A model generated the notes under the pieces. It had not been told where the DNA came from and did not search any database. It saw nothing but the letters and a program-made list of their open reading frames with translations. DNA of 39,171 nucleotides from a virus: positions 1-39,171 of IMG/VR virus record IMGVR_UViG_3300043436_002351. One strand, 5' to 3'. Shown here piece after piece: positions 38,559 through 39,171 of the stretch (the first letter of the stretch is position 1; each line of letters opens with the position of its first letter). A program made the translations under genes and the position numbers.

Positions 38559-39171
38559 ATGTCATTTTCCGCAATTTGCCCGGCTATAAACGAGCAGTTA
38601 CTAAATTTGGCTAATGAGCATACACCTGCAATCAAATCAAGTCAGGTAGGTACGCTTAGAGCCGTTAGCGACCAATACAATCGCTACAATGTGAACATCG
38701 TTCCATTGAATCGCCAGAATGGTCAAATCAAAACCGTTCAGGTGATGTACCAAAAGCGTTCAACAATCAACGAGGTAACATCCACGATTGATTCTTGCTT
38801 GAACGGTCCTTTTGATGAATCTGATAACTTCGCAGAGAATGTTACAATCGGATTTCAAGCATCTCAGCAGTTCAAATACACCGAGGAGAGCATTCGTGAA
38901 CTTTGCGAAGGTCGCAATTCTTGGGTAACCAAAGACATTGCCAATCGCCTTGATGCGATGCGTCAATACATCAACAACGACATCATTACCGAGATGCTTG
39001 CAAACTCTGGTAATTACGCTGGTGGTACTAACTCCGGAACATCTCCAATCGCATTGAATCTACTTGAGCCAATCGCAACAGGTGGTATCACCGTAGGTAA
39101 CTACATTGGTGAGGCTACGATGTTGAACACTTTGAGTGATGCTCGTGTATCAGGTCTTCCAATGGCTATCG
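38559..39171 (+). CDS. Major capsid protein, 3'-truncated by window edge
   Basis: First 204 codons of the capsid gene, same start context as at 833. The frame is open to the last base. All differences from the complete copy that I checked are synonymous, so the protein is identical over this part. Confidence 0.85.
   Translation, partial: MSFSAICPAINEQLLNLANEHTPAIKSSQVGTLRAVSDQYNRYNVNIVPLNRQNGQIKTVQVMYQKRSTINEVTSTIDSCLNGPFDESDNFAENVTIGFQASQQFKYTEESIRELCEGRNSWVTKDIANRLDAMRQYINNDIITEMLANSGNYAGGTNSGTSPIALNLLEPIATGGITVGNYIGEATMLNTLSDARVSGLPMAI

Larger units (their letters stand above)
37725..39171. repeat. Right copy of the terminal overlap
   Basis: Direct repeat of bases 1-1445. Differences concentrate in third codon positions of the scaffold-like gene (about 6% of sites) and are rarer and silent in the capsid gene (about 4%). 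The mRNA leader is almost unchanged. This pattern is that of two related strains, not random sequencing error. Confidence 0.93.

Overview
This window is a tailed-phage genome (Caudoviricetes, siphovirus type) whose host is very probably in the Bacteroidota. The host inference rests on three points. Many intergenic gaps carry the Bacteroidota -7 promoter box TAnnTTTG. Start codons lack Shine-Dalgarno sequences and sit in A-rich contexts. Several gene families are typical of that phylum (BT4734/VirE-type primase-helicase, DUF3127 single-strand-binding-like protein). The siphovirus call rests on a tape-measure gene, a frameshifted tail-chaperone gene, and the portal, MuF-type, capsid and terminase genes. 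No integrase, transposase, tRNA or CRISPR array was seen.

The two ends of the window are the same region. Bases 1-1445 match 37725-39171 at roughly 95% identity by manual count, so the unit genome is about 37.7 kb and is probably circular or circularly permuted. The scaffold-like gene is complete only at the right end and the major capsid gene only at the left end. The copies differ mostly at synonymous sites, which gives a small built-in comparative data set.

Layout: (i) 1-6304, rightward: end of the scaffold-like gene, a terminator-promoter-leader unit, major capsid protein, connector and tail-completion genes, with a holin-like protein and a DUF5675 cell-wall protein set among them. (ii) 6301-16441, leftward: about 29 tightly overlapping early genes. 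First transcribed are recombination and ssDNA genes (YqaJ exonuclease, DUF3127), then a SNF2 helicase-ParB-PAPS-reductase-like cassette, then many tiny accessory genes including three small DNA-binding proteins. Three leftward promoter regions share one architecture. (iii) 16454-16632: a divergent control region with a rightward leader RNA that contains a perfect 7-nt loop-loop complementarity and a terminator. (iv) 16633-20326, rightward: a small protein, an SF2 helicase and a primase-helicase, facing a leftward VRR-NUC nuclease. (v) 20643-20978: AT-rich region with repeated TGTATAAAGAT elements, a candidate replication origin. (vi) 20979-37527, rightward late region: terminase subunits, tail chaperones, tape measure, tail tip with a seven-bladed beta-propeller, probable major tail protein, portal, MuF protein, a signal-peptide protein and the scaffold-like gene.

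The tail module lies between terminase and portal, which is not the usual siphovirus order. Capsid and probable tail-tube genes each have their own terminator, promoter and structured leader, consistent with high late expression. The most unusual features are the kissing-loop leader at 16.5 kb, the compensatory base change in the capsid leader, the repeat-rich origin candidate, and a tail protein with embedded membrane segments.
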